DNA of 64,000 nt from Thiosocius sp963736445 (GCA_963736445.1 CAVTOY010000008.1:309726-373725); one strand, 5' to 3'. Shown: positions 44,956 through 53,928, counted from the stretch's first letter. Notes: generated by a model from the letters alone, not told the origin. Made by a program: numbers and translations.

Positions 44956-45747
44956 ATGCCGGAGGGCGATACCATCTTCAAGCTGGCCGAGTATCTGCGA
45001 CCGGAACTCAGCGGCCGCCGACTGCTGGCCGGGCAGGTGCGTGGGATCGAGTCGGCAGGTCTCGCCGGCCGGCGCATCGGTGAGGTGTTTGCCAAAGGCA
45101 AGCATTTGTTCATCGCGCTCGATGACCAACGCCTGTTGCGCAGCCACCTCGGTATGTGGGGTTCCTGGCATGGCTATGCGCCCGGCGAGCGATGGCGAAA
45201 GCCGCGTCGCCAGGCGTCGATCATCCTCGATCTCGGTGAACGCGTGTTCGTTTGTTTCAATCCGTTGCAGGTCGAGATCCTCCGCGAGGCCGGCGTGCGC
45301 CGGCGCCGGCTCGATGTCGCGCTGGGCCCGGACCTGCTCGCCGCGCAGACCGATTTCGGCGGCATACTCGCTCGGGCGCGCGCGATCGCCGCTGCGCAGA
45401 CGCCGATCGTCGACGTACTGTTGAACCAGCGCATCGCGACCGGCATTGGCAATGTCTACAAATCCGAGGTGCTTTTCCTCGAGCGCCTGACTCCGCAGGT
45501 ATCGCTAGGCGACCTGGAGGACGATCGGCTGCTGCGGCTGTACCGCCGCGCACGTCACCTGCTCGGTCGCAACCTACACGGCGGCCCGCGCGTCACCCGG
45601 CGGGCGAATGACGACGCGGGTCGGCTGTGGGTATATGGTCGGACCCGACAGCTGTGCCTGGTCTGCGATGACCGGATCCACTCCGCCAAGCTGGGCCAGG
45701 GGTTGCGCTCGACCTTCTGGTGTCCGTCATGTCAACAGCTCGTCTGA
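44956..45747 (+). CDS. nei: Fpg/Nei-family DNA glycosylase (endonuclease VIII-like)
   Basis: A 263-residue base-excision repair enzyme. The mature N-terminus PEGDTIFKLAEYLRPEL supplies the catalytic proline and glutamate; LLRSHLGMWGSWHGY holds the void-filling region; LNQRIATGIGNVYKSEVLF is the helix-two-turn-helix; and the C-terminal zinc finger has CLVCDDRIHSA and WCPSCQQ. This matches endonuclease VIII (Nei), which removes oxidised pyrimidines. ATG 44956 starts with MPEGD, so the frame upstream is not part of the protein. The gene begins 4 bp after the hairpin element. It completes a ligase-helicase-glycosylase group. Confidence 0.93.
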   Translation: MPEGDTIFKLAEYLRPELSGRRLLAGQVRGIESAGLAGRRIGEVFAKGKHLFIALDDQRLLRSHLGMWGSWHGYAPGERWRKPRRQASIILDLGERVFVCFNPLQVEILREAGVRRRRLDVALGPDLLAAQTDFGGILARARAIAAAQTPIVDVLLNQRIATGIGNVYKSEVLFLERLTPQVSLGDLEDDRLLRLYRRARHLLGRNLHGGPRVTRRANDDAGRLWVYGRTRQLCLVCDDRIHSAKLGQGLRSTFWCPSCQQLV

Positions 45748-45929
45748 GCAGCCAAGGATTCTTCGGGCCTGCACGTCTCGTTGCGGCATCCGGCCTGACG
45801 GGACTCAAATGACGAGCAACGATGCGGCTTTAAGATAGAAGATATAGACGCCCCTTCGTGCCCTGAGGGTTAGCATAAATGATAGCTATCTCATGGGCTG
45901 GAGAGCATCAGAGCGAACAGGAGGCGTCT

Positions 45930-47048
45930 ATGAACCAGAACATAGTGTATGTGGGAATCGATGTCGATGACGTACGCTACCACGGAAGCGCATTGAATCC
46001 GAGCACCGGCGAGATACTGGCATTTCACTGTCGTCCGACGCTGAAGGGCCTGGTCGGACAACTCGCGAAGGTGCAGGGATATTTCGGCGAAGCGCAGCTG
46101 AAACTTTGCTATGAAGCATCGTATGTTGGCTTCTCGCTGCAGCGGGACCTGCGCGACCGCGGCTATGATTGCGCGGTGGTTGCGCCCTCAAGCATTCCAC
46201 GACGTGCCGGCAAGTCGGTAAAGACGGATCGTATCGATGCGGCGGAACTGGCCGAGTTTTACGCAAACGGCCTGTTGACGATCGTGGCAACACCGGAAGC
46301 GCAGCTCGAGCAGGATCGTGACCTGCTTCGATCCCGGCAGCAGTTGAAGCAGCAGCAAGGTGCGCTACGCCGTCATATCCAGTCGCTGCTGCGCCGCAAT
46401 GGCCTGCACTACAAGGTCGAGACGCAGCACAAGACCCTTTGGCAGACCCATCACTACGGCTGGCTGGACCGAACCATTGAAGGGTGCTCAGGCAGTCTGA
46501 AGGTCAATCTCTCGTTGTTGGTGCGCCAGCTTAAGAGCCTGGACGAGACCTTGGCGGCTTATGGAGAGGCCGTGGAGACGCTGGCGGCTGCACCCAAGTA
46601 TCGCGAGCCGGTCAAGGCGCTGACCTGTTACAAGGGCATCAAAAACCTGTTCGCCCTGACCATGATCACCGAGATCGGTGATGTGAAACGGTTCGCGCAT
46701 CCGCGGCAGCTGGTGTCCTGGGTCGGGATGGATATCCGGGAGTACGCCTCGGGCGGCAAATCGCACCGCTTTGGCATCACCCGGCAGGGCAATCCCTATC
46801 TGCGCACGGCCTTCATCGAGGCGAATCAGCGCGGCTATCGTTCGGCGCGGCTTGGCAAAGACCTCAAAGCCCGGCGCGCAAACAGCACGCCCGAATACAT
46901 TGCGATTGCCGACCGCTGTTTGCGACGGTTGAATAAGAAGGGCAATCGCTTGTTGCTGGCCGGCAAACACCCGAACAAGGTGAAAGTGGCCTGCGCTCGG
47001 GAGATGGTGGGATTCATCTGGGAATCACTGAATCGTGCAGCAGCCTGA
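45930..47048 (+). CDS. IS110-family (IS1111 type) transposase
   Basis: A 372-residue DEDD transposase. The RuvC-like part has Asp in VYVGIDVDDVRYHGS, Glu in LCYEASYVGF, and the acidic pair in KTDRIDAAELAEFYANG. The C-terminal Tnp domain has LTCYKGIKNLFALTMITEIG and the serine in ASGGKSHRFGITRQGNPYLR. Family members recombine DNA using an element-encoded RNA to choose the target and donor. ATG 45930 is chosen for its AACAGGAGGCG. It is intact, so the element may be active. Confidence 0.92.
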   Translation: MNQNIVYVGIDVDDVRYHGSALNPSTGEILAFHCRPTLKGLVGQLAKVQGYFGEAQLKLCYEASYVGFSLQRDLRDRGYDCAVVAPSSIPRRAGKSVKTDRIDAAELAEFYANGLLTIVATPEAQLEQDRDLLRSRQQLKQQQGALRRHIQSLLRRNGLHYKVETQHKTLWQTHHYGWLDRTIEGCSGSLKVNLSLLVRQLKSLDETLAAYGEAVETLAAAPKYREPVKALTCYKGIKNLFALTMITEIGDVKRFAHPRQLVSWVGMDIREYASGGKSHRFGITRQGNPYLRTAFIEANQRGYRSARLGKDLKARRANSTPEYIAIADRCLRRLNKKGNRLLLAGKHPNKVKVACAREMVGFIWESLNRAAA

Positions 47049-47301
47049 AAGCGCCAAACAACGAGGTTCATGTTTATTGTCGATCTGAATACGACAGTTG
47101 ATTCGGAGGGTGAGACGGAGATCGGGAAGTCCACGCGTCCTTCCTTAGAGGACTGCACCGCGAGTGGTGCAGAACACCTGTGTATAGGTTGTGGTTACCC
47201 CGAAACGGACAGATCTTACTGCGTTATCCAGCACGCGAATATGAGGATGCTAGTCCAAGGTCATCCCACTCCGGATCCAGCGAATATTCAGCTTGGCAAA
47301 T
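47049..47301 (+). ncRNA. candidate bridge/seek RNA region of the IS1111-type element
   Basis: 253 non-coding bases between the transposase stop and the right inverted repeat. A 7-bp hairpin CTGCACC/GGTGCAG at 47153-47172 lies in the middle. In the IS1111 subgroup the guide RNA is read from this end. Exact ends and the target and donor loops cannot be fixed by eye. Confidence 0.4.
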
Positions 47302-47329
47302 GGGGCGTCTATATGAGGAAGATACGACC

Positions 47330-47950
47330 ATGAAATGTCTCACAGCGGTTCTGCTGGCGGTTGTCTTGAGCGCCGTGGCGGTCACCCAAGCGGCGGCCGA
47401 ACTCTCGGATGCGGCATTGGTCGAGGCGCTGCGTGGCGGCGGCTTCAATGTCTACTTTCGACATGCGGCCACCGACTGGTCGCAGGATGACGACGTGCGC
47501 GCGGCCGGCGACTGGACGAGCTGCGATCCGGCCCGGATACGTCAGCTGTCGGAAAACGGTCGTGCCACCGCGCGGGCCATCGGCGATGCCATGCGGTCCC
47601 TGGCCATACCGGTGGGGCGGGTGCTGGCGAGTCCTTACTGCAGGACCGTCGAGACCGCTGAGCTGATGAGGCTCGGCGCCGTAGAGACCACGACGGCGGT
47701 GATCAACATGCGGGTCGCAGACTATTTTGGCGGACGCCAGGCCGTGGTGGCCAGCGCACGGGCCTTGATCGCCGTACCGCCCGCCGAAGGCAGGAACACC
47801 GTGATCGTTGCGCACGGAAACGTGGCGCGCCTTAGCACTCCGGTCTATCCAGGCGAGGCGGAGGGCGTGGTCTTCCAACCAGACGGGGAGGGCGGCTTTC
47901 GCGTTGTCGGTCGTCTAAGCCCGAGCGATTGGGCGCGCCTGGCCCGTTGA
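47330..47950 (+). CDS. exported histidine phosphatase superfamily protein
   Basis: A 206-residue protein with a signal peptide (AVLLAVVLSAVAVTQAAA) and the phosphoglycerate-mutase-type catalytic histidine in NVYFRHAATDWSQ, SENGRATARAIG, VLASPYCRTVETAELM with the Arg and Glu, and a second histidine in VIVAHGNVARLS. It may hydrolyse phosphate esters in the periplasm. ATG 47330 has AGGAAG nearby and starts the signal peptide; the frame is open back into the IS. The IS right end is just 15 bp upstream, so the native promoter has probably been replaced. Its 3' end overlaps the convergent DUF4864 gene by 119 nt. Confidence 0.85.
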   Translation: MKCLTAVLLAVVLSAVAVTQAAAELSDAALVEALRGGGFNVYFRHAATDWSQDDDVRAAGDWTSCDPARIRQLSENGRATARAIGDAMRSLAIPVGRVLASPYCRTVETAELMRLGAVETTTAVINMRVADYFGGRQAVVASARALIAVPPAEGRNTVIVAHGNVARLSTPVYPGEAEGVVFQPDGEGGFRVVGRLSPSDWARLAR

Positions 47951-48485
47951 CGGCCGCCGCGGAGAGAGCGAACCGAAGCTGCGCGGGTTGCTCGGTGGAC
48001 AGCACCGCATCGGTCATCCAGCAATCCTTGTATTTGCCGTCGCGCTGTCGCGACATCACCCATAGGTACCCGGCCTGCTGTCCATCGTTGGCGGTCACCA
48101 TGACCGGTTGGTAGGCCGTGTCGTCTTCGACCCTCAGTGGCCCGTATTCGACCTCGCGGTGATTCAGCAGGCGATCGTACGGCGGTGATCGAAGCATCTT
48201 GACGAAGCGCGGCAGCGGGCCGGTGATCTGCCGATTGGCGGGCGAGGCAAACCGGAAGGTGAGGGCGATGCCCTCGTTGATCAGCGTGTTGGTGCGCAGC
48301 GCATCGAGCTGGATCTGCGTGACCTCGGCGGGATCAAACGAGGGTGCCGGCGCCAATGCCGGTCTCGCACCCCCGGTATCGGGCGGGTCGTCGGCGGCCG
48401 CGCAGGTCGTGCCCGCTGCGACCAGGCAACACAGCAGTAGGGCGGTGGCTGCATTGAGGCAGACATCGCAGTGACGGCATCGCAT
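47832..48485 (-). CDS. DUF4864 exported protein
   Basis: A 217-residue protein with a signal peptide ending near TTCAAA and the DUF4864 core: TQIQLDALRTNTLINEGIALTFRFASPANRQ, RFVKMLRSPPYDRLLNHREVEYGP, and the end at CWMTDAVLS. The last 40 residues, overlapping the histidine phosphatase on the other strand, are not typical of the family and may be an artefact of a shifted stop; the core itself is convincing. Function unknown. ATG at 48485. Confidence 0.75.
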   Translation of the reverse strand: MRCRHCDVCLNAATALLLCCLVAAGTTCAAADDPPDTGGARPALAPAPSFDPAEVTQIQLDALRTNTLINEGIALTFRFASPANRQITGPLPRFVKMLRSPPYDRLLNHREVEYGPLRVEDDTAYQPVMVTANDGQQAGYLWVMSRQRDGKYKDCWMTDAVLSTEQPAQLRFALSAAAVNGPGAPNRSGLDDRQRESRPPRLVGRPRPPPRLDRPEC

Positions 48486-48605
48486 GGCGGTCCTCCTGGT
48501 TGTTTGCAGAGTCTAGCCCGCTTATCTCAGTAACCGCGATGATCGTACCGGACAGGGGTGTCGGGGGTGCTTATACTGCGCGGATATGTGTTGGACTAGC
48601 CTGGA

Positions 48606-49310
48606 ATGACAGCGCAACCAAGCAATGCCAGCGTCCTGTTGATCGAGGATCACCGCGACATCGCCGAGATGGTCGGCAGTTACCTCGAATCGCGCGGTTA
48701 CACCGTCGATTTTGCAGAGGATGGGGTCACTGGGCTGCATCTCGCAGTGGTCAACGATTACGACGCGATCGTGCTCGATCTGATGCTGCCGGGCCTCGAC
48801 GGCCTGTCAGTGTGTCGCAAGCTGCGCGAGGAGGCGCGGCGCGACACGCCGCTGCTGATGTTGACCGCTCGCGATACCCAACAGGATAAGGTAACGGGTC
48901 TGGATGCGGGCGCGGACGACTACCTGGTCAAGCCCTTCGATATCCAGGAACTCGAGGCGCGGGTGCGTGCGCTGGTACGCCGGCGGCGTGGACAGCTTGC
49001 GGCCGAGGTGCTTAAGGTGGCCGATCTGAGCCTGGACACGGGTACGCTGGAGCTGTCGCGGGCGGGCAGGCCGCTGACGCTGACGCCGACGGCGCTCAAG
49101 CTGTTGACCGTACTGATGCGGGCCTCGCCGCGGGTGGTCAGTCGCCAGGATCTGGAACGCGAGGTATGGGGCGACCTGCTCCCCGATAGCGATACCTTGC
49201 GCAGTCACCTATATACCCTGCGCAAGGTGATCGACAAGCCGTTCGACCGGCCGCTGCTGCATACTGTGCATGGCGCGGGTTACCGCTTGGCCGATGCCGA
49301 TGCCCATTGA
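48606..49310 (+). CDS. OmpR-family response regulator
   Basis: A 234-residue regulator: receiver domain with acidic pocket LIEDHRD, phosphorylation site AIVLDLMLPGLDG (Asp58), and YLVKPFDIQELEAR; then an OmpR-type winged helix with LTLTPTALKLLTVLM and SHLYTLRKVIDKP. It is translationally linked with the kinase gene, whose start lies inside its last codons. It precedes the lipid-modification operon and may control it (inference from position). Confidence 0.93.
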   Translation: MTAQPSNASVLLIEDHRDIAEMVGSYLESRGYTVDFAEDGVTGLHLAVVNDYDAIVLDLMLPGLDGLSVCRKLREEARRDTPLLMLTARDTQQDKVTGLDAGADDYLVKPFDIQELEARVRALVRRRRGQLAAEVLKVADLSLDTGTLELSRAGRPLTLTPTALKLLTVLMRASPRVVSRQDLEREVWGDLLPDSDTLRSHLYTLRKVIDKPFDRPLLHTVHGAGYRLADADAH

Positions 49311-50601
49311 GGGCGGTCTCAAACGGCGGATCAGTCGCACCTTTCTGCTGCAGGCCGCGGCCATAAGTCTGGCGGCCGTCGTCAGCGTCTATCTCGCGGC
49401 GACGGTGATCAAACACGTCCTGGTGACCGAGGCGCTGCGGCTGGAGGCGGAGCATTTCTGGCAGCGCCGAGCCGGCGATCCGGCGTTCGCGCTACCCGAC
49501 ACCCGAAATCTCACCGGGCTTCTCAGCCGCGTCGGTGGCGAGAGTCAGCTGCCCGAGGGCCTGCGCGATCTCGGCGACGGCTTTCATGAGGTGCCGAGCG
49601 GCGCGGGCTTCACCACGGTCTATGTAGCGACCCGCGACGATCAGCGCCTGTACCTGGTGTTCGACGGTGAGCGCGTCAACGAGCTGGCCGCCTACTTTGG
49701 CGTACTGCCGTTGATCATTGTGCTGGTGGTGCTCTATCTGTCCGTCTGGCTGGCCTACCGTGCATCGCATCGTGCCGTCTCACCGGTGACATGGCTCGCG
49801 CGCGAGGTCAACCGCCTCGACCCGGATGCCCCAAATGCCGAGCCGTTCGCGGCGCAGCATCTGCCGGTCGATGCCGATGAGGAGGTGCGCGTGCTCGCCG
49901 CGGCGCTCGCCGGTCTGGCCAAGCGGCTGGATGCCTTTGTCGAACGGGAGCGAAACTTCACCCGCGATGCCAGTCACGAGCTGCGCACCCCGCTGACGGT
50001 CCTTCGTGTCGCCGCCGATACCTTGATGGAGCGTGACGATCTCTCGACGCCCGCACGCCAGACCGTGCAGCGTATCAAGCGCTCCACGCGCGACATGGAA
50101 GACCTGGTCGAGGCCTTCCTATTGCTGGCGCGCGAGTGCGAGACGGGCCTGGGCGTCCAGCGAGTCTGTATCAACGACGTCGTCGACGCCGAACTGGAGC
50201 AGCTGAAGCTGATATCCGCCGACAAACCGCTGCAGGTGGCGCTGCACAGCGACTGCCGTTTGTGGGTCAGAGGTCCGGACCAGGCATTGTCCTCCCTGAT
50301 CGGTAATCTCTTGCGCAATGCCTTCTCTTATACCGATGCGGGACACATCAGCGTCCATATCGGGCCAAACCACGTCGTGATCGAGGACAGCGGTGTGGGC
50401 ATGGACGCACAGGGCGTGGAGCAGGCCTTCGAGCCCTTCTTTCGCGGTCAGCCATCACGGCGCGGTGGGCATGGCGTCGGCCTGACCATCGTCCGGCGAT
50501 TCTCCGATCGTTTTCACTGGCCGGTATCGATAGACAGTAAGCCCGGCGTCGGCACCCGGGTGCGGGTCGAATTTGCCGACGCCGAGTGTCAACCGATGTA
50601 A
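49294..50601 (+). CDS. membrane sensor histidine kinase
   Basis: A 435-residue kinase with two N-terminal membrane helices (LLQAAAISLAAVVSVYLAATV and VLPLIIVLVVLYLSVWLAY) around a periplasmic domain of about 90 residues, then a HAMP-like region, the H box RDASHELRTPLTVLRV (His228), N box LIGNLLRNAFSYTD, and G boxes EDSGVGMD and GHGVGLTIV. Its start overlaps the end of the response regulator gene by about 17 nt. ATG 49294 was chosen; the next ATG six bases later is equally possible. The ligand is unknown. Confidence 0.92.
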   Translation: MPMPIEGGLKRRISRTFLLQAAAISLAAVVSVYLAATVIKHVLVTEALRLEAEHFWQRRAGDPAFALPDTRNLTGLLSRVGGESQLPEGLRDLGDGFHEVPSGAGFTTVYVATRDDQRLYLVFDGERVNELAAYFGVLPLIIVLVVLYLSVWLAYRASHRAVSPVTWLAREVNRLDPDAPNAEPFAAQHLPVDADEEVRVLAAALAGLAKRLDAFVERERNFTRDASHELRTPLTVLRVAADTLMERDDLSTPARQTVQRIKRSTRDMEDLVEAFLLLARECETGLGVQRVCINDVVDAELEQLKLISADKPLQVALHSDCRLWVRGPDQALSSLIGNLLRNAFSYTDAGHISVHIGPNHVVIEDSGVGMDAQGVEQAFEPFFRGQPSRRGGHGVGLTIVRRFSDRFHWPVSIDSKPGVGTRVRVEFADAECQPM

Positions 50602-50777
50602 GGCGCAACAGCGCAGGGGTACGGCTGTCGCCGACCGCGCCCTATACCGGGGCAGACCGGGAAGAAATGTTGGTCAGGTGGCAATTTTCACGTTTTCTTC
50701 ACATCCAGCCGACCTGGCCTTCACTTGACGGCGTGTAAGGTGCGGGTTCAGATAGCGGAGGAGCGGGGGATCGAGAC

Positions 50778-51821
50778 ATGGCAACTGTAAGTGCAATTGG
50801 CTTGGTGGAACAGGGACTGGTGCCTGACAGTGTGAGCCGGGCCGGCATTCGGCGGCTGCTCAAGGAGCGTATCAGGGAACTGGACACGAACGACTGCGAG
50901 AGCGTGATGCGCCGCAAGCGCGAGTTCATCACCGCGATGAATCGATCCCCGGTGGCGCCGCTGCCGGAAATGGCCAATGAACAGCACTACGAAGTGCCGG
51001 CGGAATTCTTTGCCCAGGTCCTGGGTCCGCGGGCCAAGTACAGCAGTTGCTACTGGGGTGACGGCATTTTCGATCTCGCGACCGCCGAGGAGCGTGCGCT
51101 GCAGATCACCTGTGAGCGCGCGCAATTGCACGACGGTCTGGAAATCCTCGAACTCGGTTGCGGCTGGGGGTCGCTCACGCTGTACATGGCGGAGCGTTTT
51201 CCGAGGGCGACGGTCACCGCGGTCTCCAACTCGAATTCACAGCGGCTGCACATCGAGTCCGAGGCCGAGCGCCGCGGTCTGATCAACGTGCAGGTCATCA
51301 CCGCGGACATGAACGATTTCGACATCGACCGGCAGTTCGACCGGGTGGTGTCGCTCGAGATGTTTGAGCACATGCGCAATTACCGGCGGTTGTTCGCGAG
51401 GATCGGTGGCTGGCTGCACCCCGGCGGGATGTTCTTTATGCACATCTTCTGTCACCGCAACGCGCCATATGAGTTCGTCGACCGCGGGCCGTCGGACTGG
51501 ATGAGCCGCTACTTCTTCAGCGGCGGCATTATGCCGAGTGACGATCTGCCCCTGCACTTCCAGGAAGATCTGACGCTGCTGCAGCAGTGGCGTTGGAATG
51601 GTAAGCACTACGAGAAGACTCTAAATGCCTGGCTGGAGCGCATGGATCAGCGTCGTGACGTGCTGATGCCGATCCTGCGCCAGACTTATGGCGACAAGGA
51701 CGCAGACACCTGGTGGGTGCGCTGGCGACTGTTTTTTATGGCCTGCGCCGAACTGTTCGGCTTTACCGACGGCAATGAGTGGTGGGTCAGCCACTACCTG
51801 TTCGAGCGTCCAGAGGCCTAA
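50778..51821 (+). CDS. CFA-synthase-family SAM-dependent methyltransferase
   Basis: A 347-residue enzyme of the cyclopropane-fatty-acid synthase family. SAM-binding motif LEILELGCGWGSLTLYMAERF; then SNSNSQRLHIESEAERRG, FDRVVSLEMFEHMRNYRRLFARI and HIFCHRNAPYEF; the C-terminal part has DAWWVRWRLFFMACAELFGF. The substrate is probably an unsaturated acyl chain of phospholipids, giving a methyl or methylene product. ATG has a weak GGAGCGGGGG upstream. First of a five-gene unit. Confidence 0.9.
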   Translation: MATVSAIGLVEQGLVPDSVSRAGIRRLLKERIRELDTNDCESVMRRKREFITAMNRSPVAPLPEMANEQHYEVPAEFFAQVLGPRAKYSSCYWGDGIFDLATAEERALQITCERAQLHDGLEILELGCGWGSLTLYMAERFPRATVTAVSNSNSQRLHIESEAERRGLINVQVITADMNDFDIDRQFDRVVSLEMFEHMRNYRRLFARIGGWLHPGGMFFMHIFCHRNAPYEFVDRGPSDWMSRYFFSGGIMPSDDLPLHFQEDLTLLQQWRWNGKHYEKTLNAWLERMDQRRDVLMPILRQTYGDKDADTWWVRWRLFFMACAELFGFTDGNEWWVSHYLFERPEA

Positions 51822-51841
51822 TTTTCCTCGAGAATCAGACT

Positions 51842-52393
51842 ATGCGGATGTTTATCAACTTTCTTTTGTTCCAGATCGCCTGGTTTGCCTGCGTGCTGGG
51901 CGCAGCGAATAACCTGCCATGGATAGGTCCGCTGGTCGTTGGTCTGATTGTGATCTATCACCTCGGCCGGGTGTCTTCCGCGGGCCCCGAGCTGCAACTG
52001 GTCGGCAGCGCGGCGGTAATTGGCGCGGTGTTTGACTCGCTGCTGGCCGCGAGCGGTTGGGTGAGTTATCCGTCGGGACAGTGGCACGCTGCGCTCGCGC
52101 CCTACTGGATCGTCGCGATGTGGATGGGATTTGCGACGACGCTGAACGTCAGCCTGCGCTGGTTGAAAGGACGCTATTGGCTGGCCACTCTGTTCGGGGC
52201 CGTCGGCGGGCCGCTGGCCTATCTGGCAGGCGCCAAACTCGGCGGCATCACGCTGGTCTCGAGCGAGGCCGCGCTGATCGCATTGGCGCTGGGATGGGCG
52301 ACCATCATGCCCCTGTTGATGTACCTGGCGGCGCGCTTCGACGGCACGCAAGCCCTACTGCGGCCCGGCGCGCTCGCGCAGGCGGTTGAGTGA
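51842..52393 (+). CDS. DUF2878 membrane protein
   Basis: A 183-residue protein with six predicted membrane helices (FINFLLFQIAWFACVLGAA, WIGPLVVGLIVIYHLG, VGSAAVIGAVFDSLLAAS, WIVAMWMGFATTLNVSL, TLFGAVGGPLAYLAGAKL, ALIALALGWATIMPLLMYLA). It matches DUF2878, a family often found beside CFA-synthase-like and DUF1295 genes. Starts 20 nt after the methyltransferase. Probably an auxiliary membrane component of the same pathway. Confidence 0.85.
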   Translation: MRMFINFLLFQIAWFACVLGAANNLPWIGPLVVGLIVIYHLGRVSSAGPELQLVGSAAVIGAVFDSLLAASGWVSYPSGQWHAALAPYWIVAMWMGFATTLNVSLRWLKGRYWLATLFGAVGGPLAYLAGAKLGGITLVSSEAALIALALGWATIMPLLMYLAARFDGTQALLRPGALAQAVE

Positions 52394-52400
52394 CCTGCTG

Positions 52401-53210
52401 ATGTTCGAACTTGACTCCTATCTTTGGAGCCTTGCCGCCCTCCTGGCGGCCGGCGCCCTGACCTGGGTAATCAGCCTGGCGAGACGCGACGTGAGTATTG
52501 TCGACAGCCTCTGGTCACTGATGTTTCTGATTGCCGCCCTGGTCTACCTGGGGACCGCAGAGGCACCGGGCGAACGGGCGTTCGTGGTCACGTTGCTGGT
52601 AACCGTCTGGGCGTTGCGGCTGGCGGCCTACATCACCTGGCGAAACTGGGGAGAGGGTGAAGACGCACGCTATCAGGCGATTCGGGCACGTAACGAACCT
52701 GGGTTTGCGTTCAAAAGCCTGTACCTGGTCTTCGCGCTACAAGGGGTCATCGCCTGGATCGTGGCGCTGCCGCTACTTGCCGCCATCCACAGCACGGCGC
52801 CGCTGAACCCGATCGACTACCTGGGCGTCGGGCTGTGGATGGTCGGTATGGTCTTCGAGACCGTGGGCGACTGGCAGCTGGCGCGCTTCAAGGCCAATCC
52901 CGCCAATCGCGGACGGGTCCTGGATACCGGCCTGTGGCGTTTCACGCGTCATCCGAATTATTTCGGCAACGCCTGCATCTGGTGGGGGCTATTCCTGCTG
53001 GCGGTGGCCGCCGGCGGCTGGTGGAGTGTAATCTCGCCGGTGCTGATGACCTTCCTGCTGCTGAAGGTGTCGGGGGTCGCCCTGCTGGAACAGGACATCT
53101 CCGAGCGCAGGCCGGCTTACCGGGACTATATATTACGAACCAATGCGTTTATCCCCGGCCCACCGCGCACGCGGTCGGCAGCGGCATCGAAGTCGGAGGT
53201 CAGATCATGA
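52401..53210 (+). CDS. DUF1295 membrane protein (steroid 5-alpha reductase-like fold)
   Basis: A 269-residue membrane protein with about six helices. The signature near the C-terminus, RGRVLDTGLWRFTRHPNYFGNACIWWGLF, is that of DUF1295/ICMT-like enzymes, which use NADPH or SAM; this is a conserved helix with nucleotide-binding residues. A TTG at 52386 would extend it by 5 residues, overlapping DUF2878; I chose ATG 52401. The following gene starts at a 4-base ATGA overlap. Confidence 0.85.
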   Translation: MFELDSYLWSLAALLAAGALTWVISLARRDVSIVDSLWSLMFLIAALVYLGTAEAPGERAFVVTLLVTVWALRLAAYITWRNWGEGEDARYQAIRARNEPGFAFKSLYLVFALQGVIAWIVALPLLAAIHSTAPLNPIDYLGVGLWMVGMVFETVGDWQLARFKANPANRGRVLDTGLWRFTRHPNYFGNACIWWGLFLLAVAAGGWWSVISPVLMTFLLLKVSGVALLEQDISERRPAYRDYILRTNAFIPGPPRTRSAAASKSEVRS

Positions 53211-53926
53211 AGTCATTACGCATGGTAACAACGAGTCTGGTAACGGCGCTGGCGATCGCGTCGGGCGCTGCGCTTGGCATGAGCCAGGGTCCGCAGCAAC
53301 TGACGTTCTCGGTCCTGCTCGACGATCGACCGATCGGGGAGCATCGATTCCGTATTGAAGACAATCCGGACGGCCGAGTCGTCGAGTCCGTGGCGTCTTT
53401 CGACGTCAGTGTGTTGTTCTTGCCGGTGTTTAGCTACCGCCACAGCAACACCGAGATGTGGCGCGACGGTTGTCTCTCGCGCATCGAATCCGAGACCGAT
53501 TCAAACGGCGACCGCTATGTGGTAAACGGGCAGCGGGAGGCGCAGGCATTCGCGGTAGAGACCGTCGAAGGCCCGCGCTCGTATACCGCCGATTGCCTGA
53601 TGACTTTCGCCTATTGGGACCGCAAGTTTCTCAACCAGCAACGCCTGCTGAATGCGCAGACCGGTGAGGTAGTCGCGGTGGATGTCCAGCCGCTGGGCAG
53701 CGAGCGGCTCACCATCGCCGGTACTGAGGTGCCGACCGAGGCGTTTCGTGTCCGCGCGGTGCAACAGGGTCTTGACATCAAGGTCTCCTATGACGAGCGC
53801 ACCGGGCGTTGGGTGTCCCTCGAGTCCCGTTTGGCAAACGGCAAACTAATGCGCTACCTGCCTGCCGCCGATGAGCGGCTGACGATGACCGAGAACCGGC
53901 GCCAATACGGACCAGGAGCAAGATAG
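53207..53926 (+). CDS. exported DUF6134/DUF3108-like protein
   Basis: A 239-residue protein with a signal peptide (SLVTALAIASGAALGMSQ) and a beta-rich mature domain: LTFSVLLDDRPIGEHRFRIE, VSVLFLPVFSYRHSNTEMWR, CLMTFAYWDRKFLNQQRLLN and VSYDERTGRWVSLES. This matches DUF6134, related to DUF3108, seen in the same operon type in other bacteria. Its start overlaps the DUF1295 stop by 4 nt. Likely in the periplasm, binding or presenting lipid (inference). Confidence 0.8.
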   Translation: MKSLRMVTTSLVTALAIASGAALGMSQGPQQLTFSVLLDDRPIGEHRFRIEDNPDGRVVESVASFDVSVLFLPVFSYRHSNTEMWRDGCLSRIESETDSNGDRYVVNGQREAQAFAVETVEGPRSYTADCLMTFAYWDRKFLNQQRLLNAQTGEVVAVDVQPLGSERLTIAGTEVPTEAFRVRAVQQGLDIKVSYDERTGRWVSLESRLANGKLMRYLPAADERLTMTENRRQYGPGAR

Positions 53927-53928
53927 CC

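Larger units (their letters stand above)
45842..47314 (+). mobile_element. IS110-family element, IS1111 type, 1473 bp
   Basis: Perfect 13-bp inverted repeats flank the transposase gene: ATATAGACGCCCC at 45842-45854 and GGGGCGTCTATAT at 47302-47314. The left non-coding part is short (75 nt) and the right one long (253 nt). This layout is that of the IS1111 subgroup, where a guide RNA is made from the right end. The element ends only 15 bp before the start of the histidine phosphatase gene. Confidence 0.85.

Noticed and set aside
47070..47333. Open frame (87 residues) after the first IS transposase
   Set aside because: It lies inside the non-coding right end, crosses the inverted repeat and has no protein-like features.
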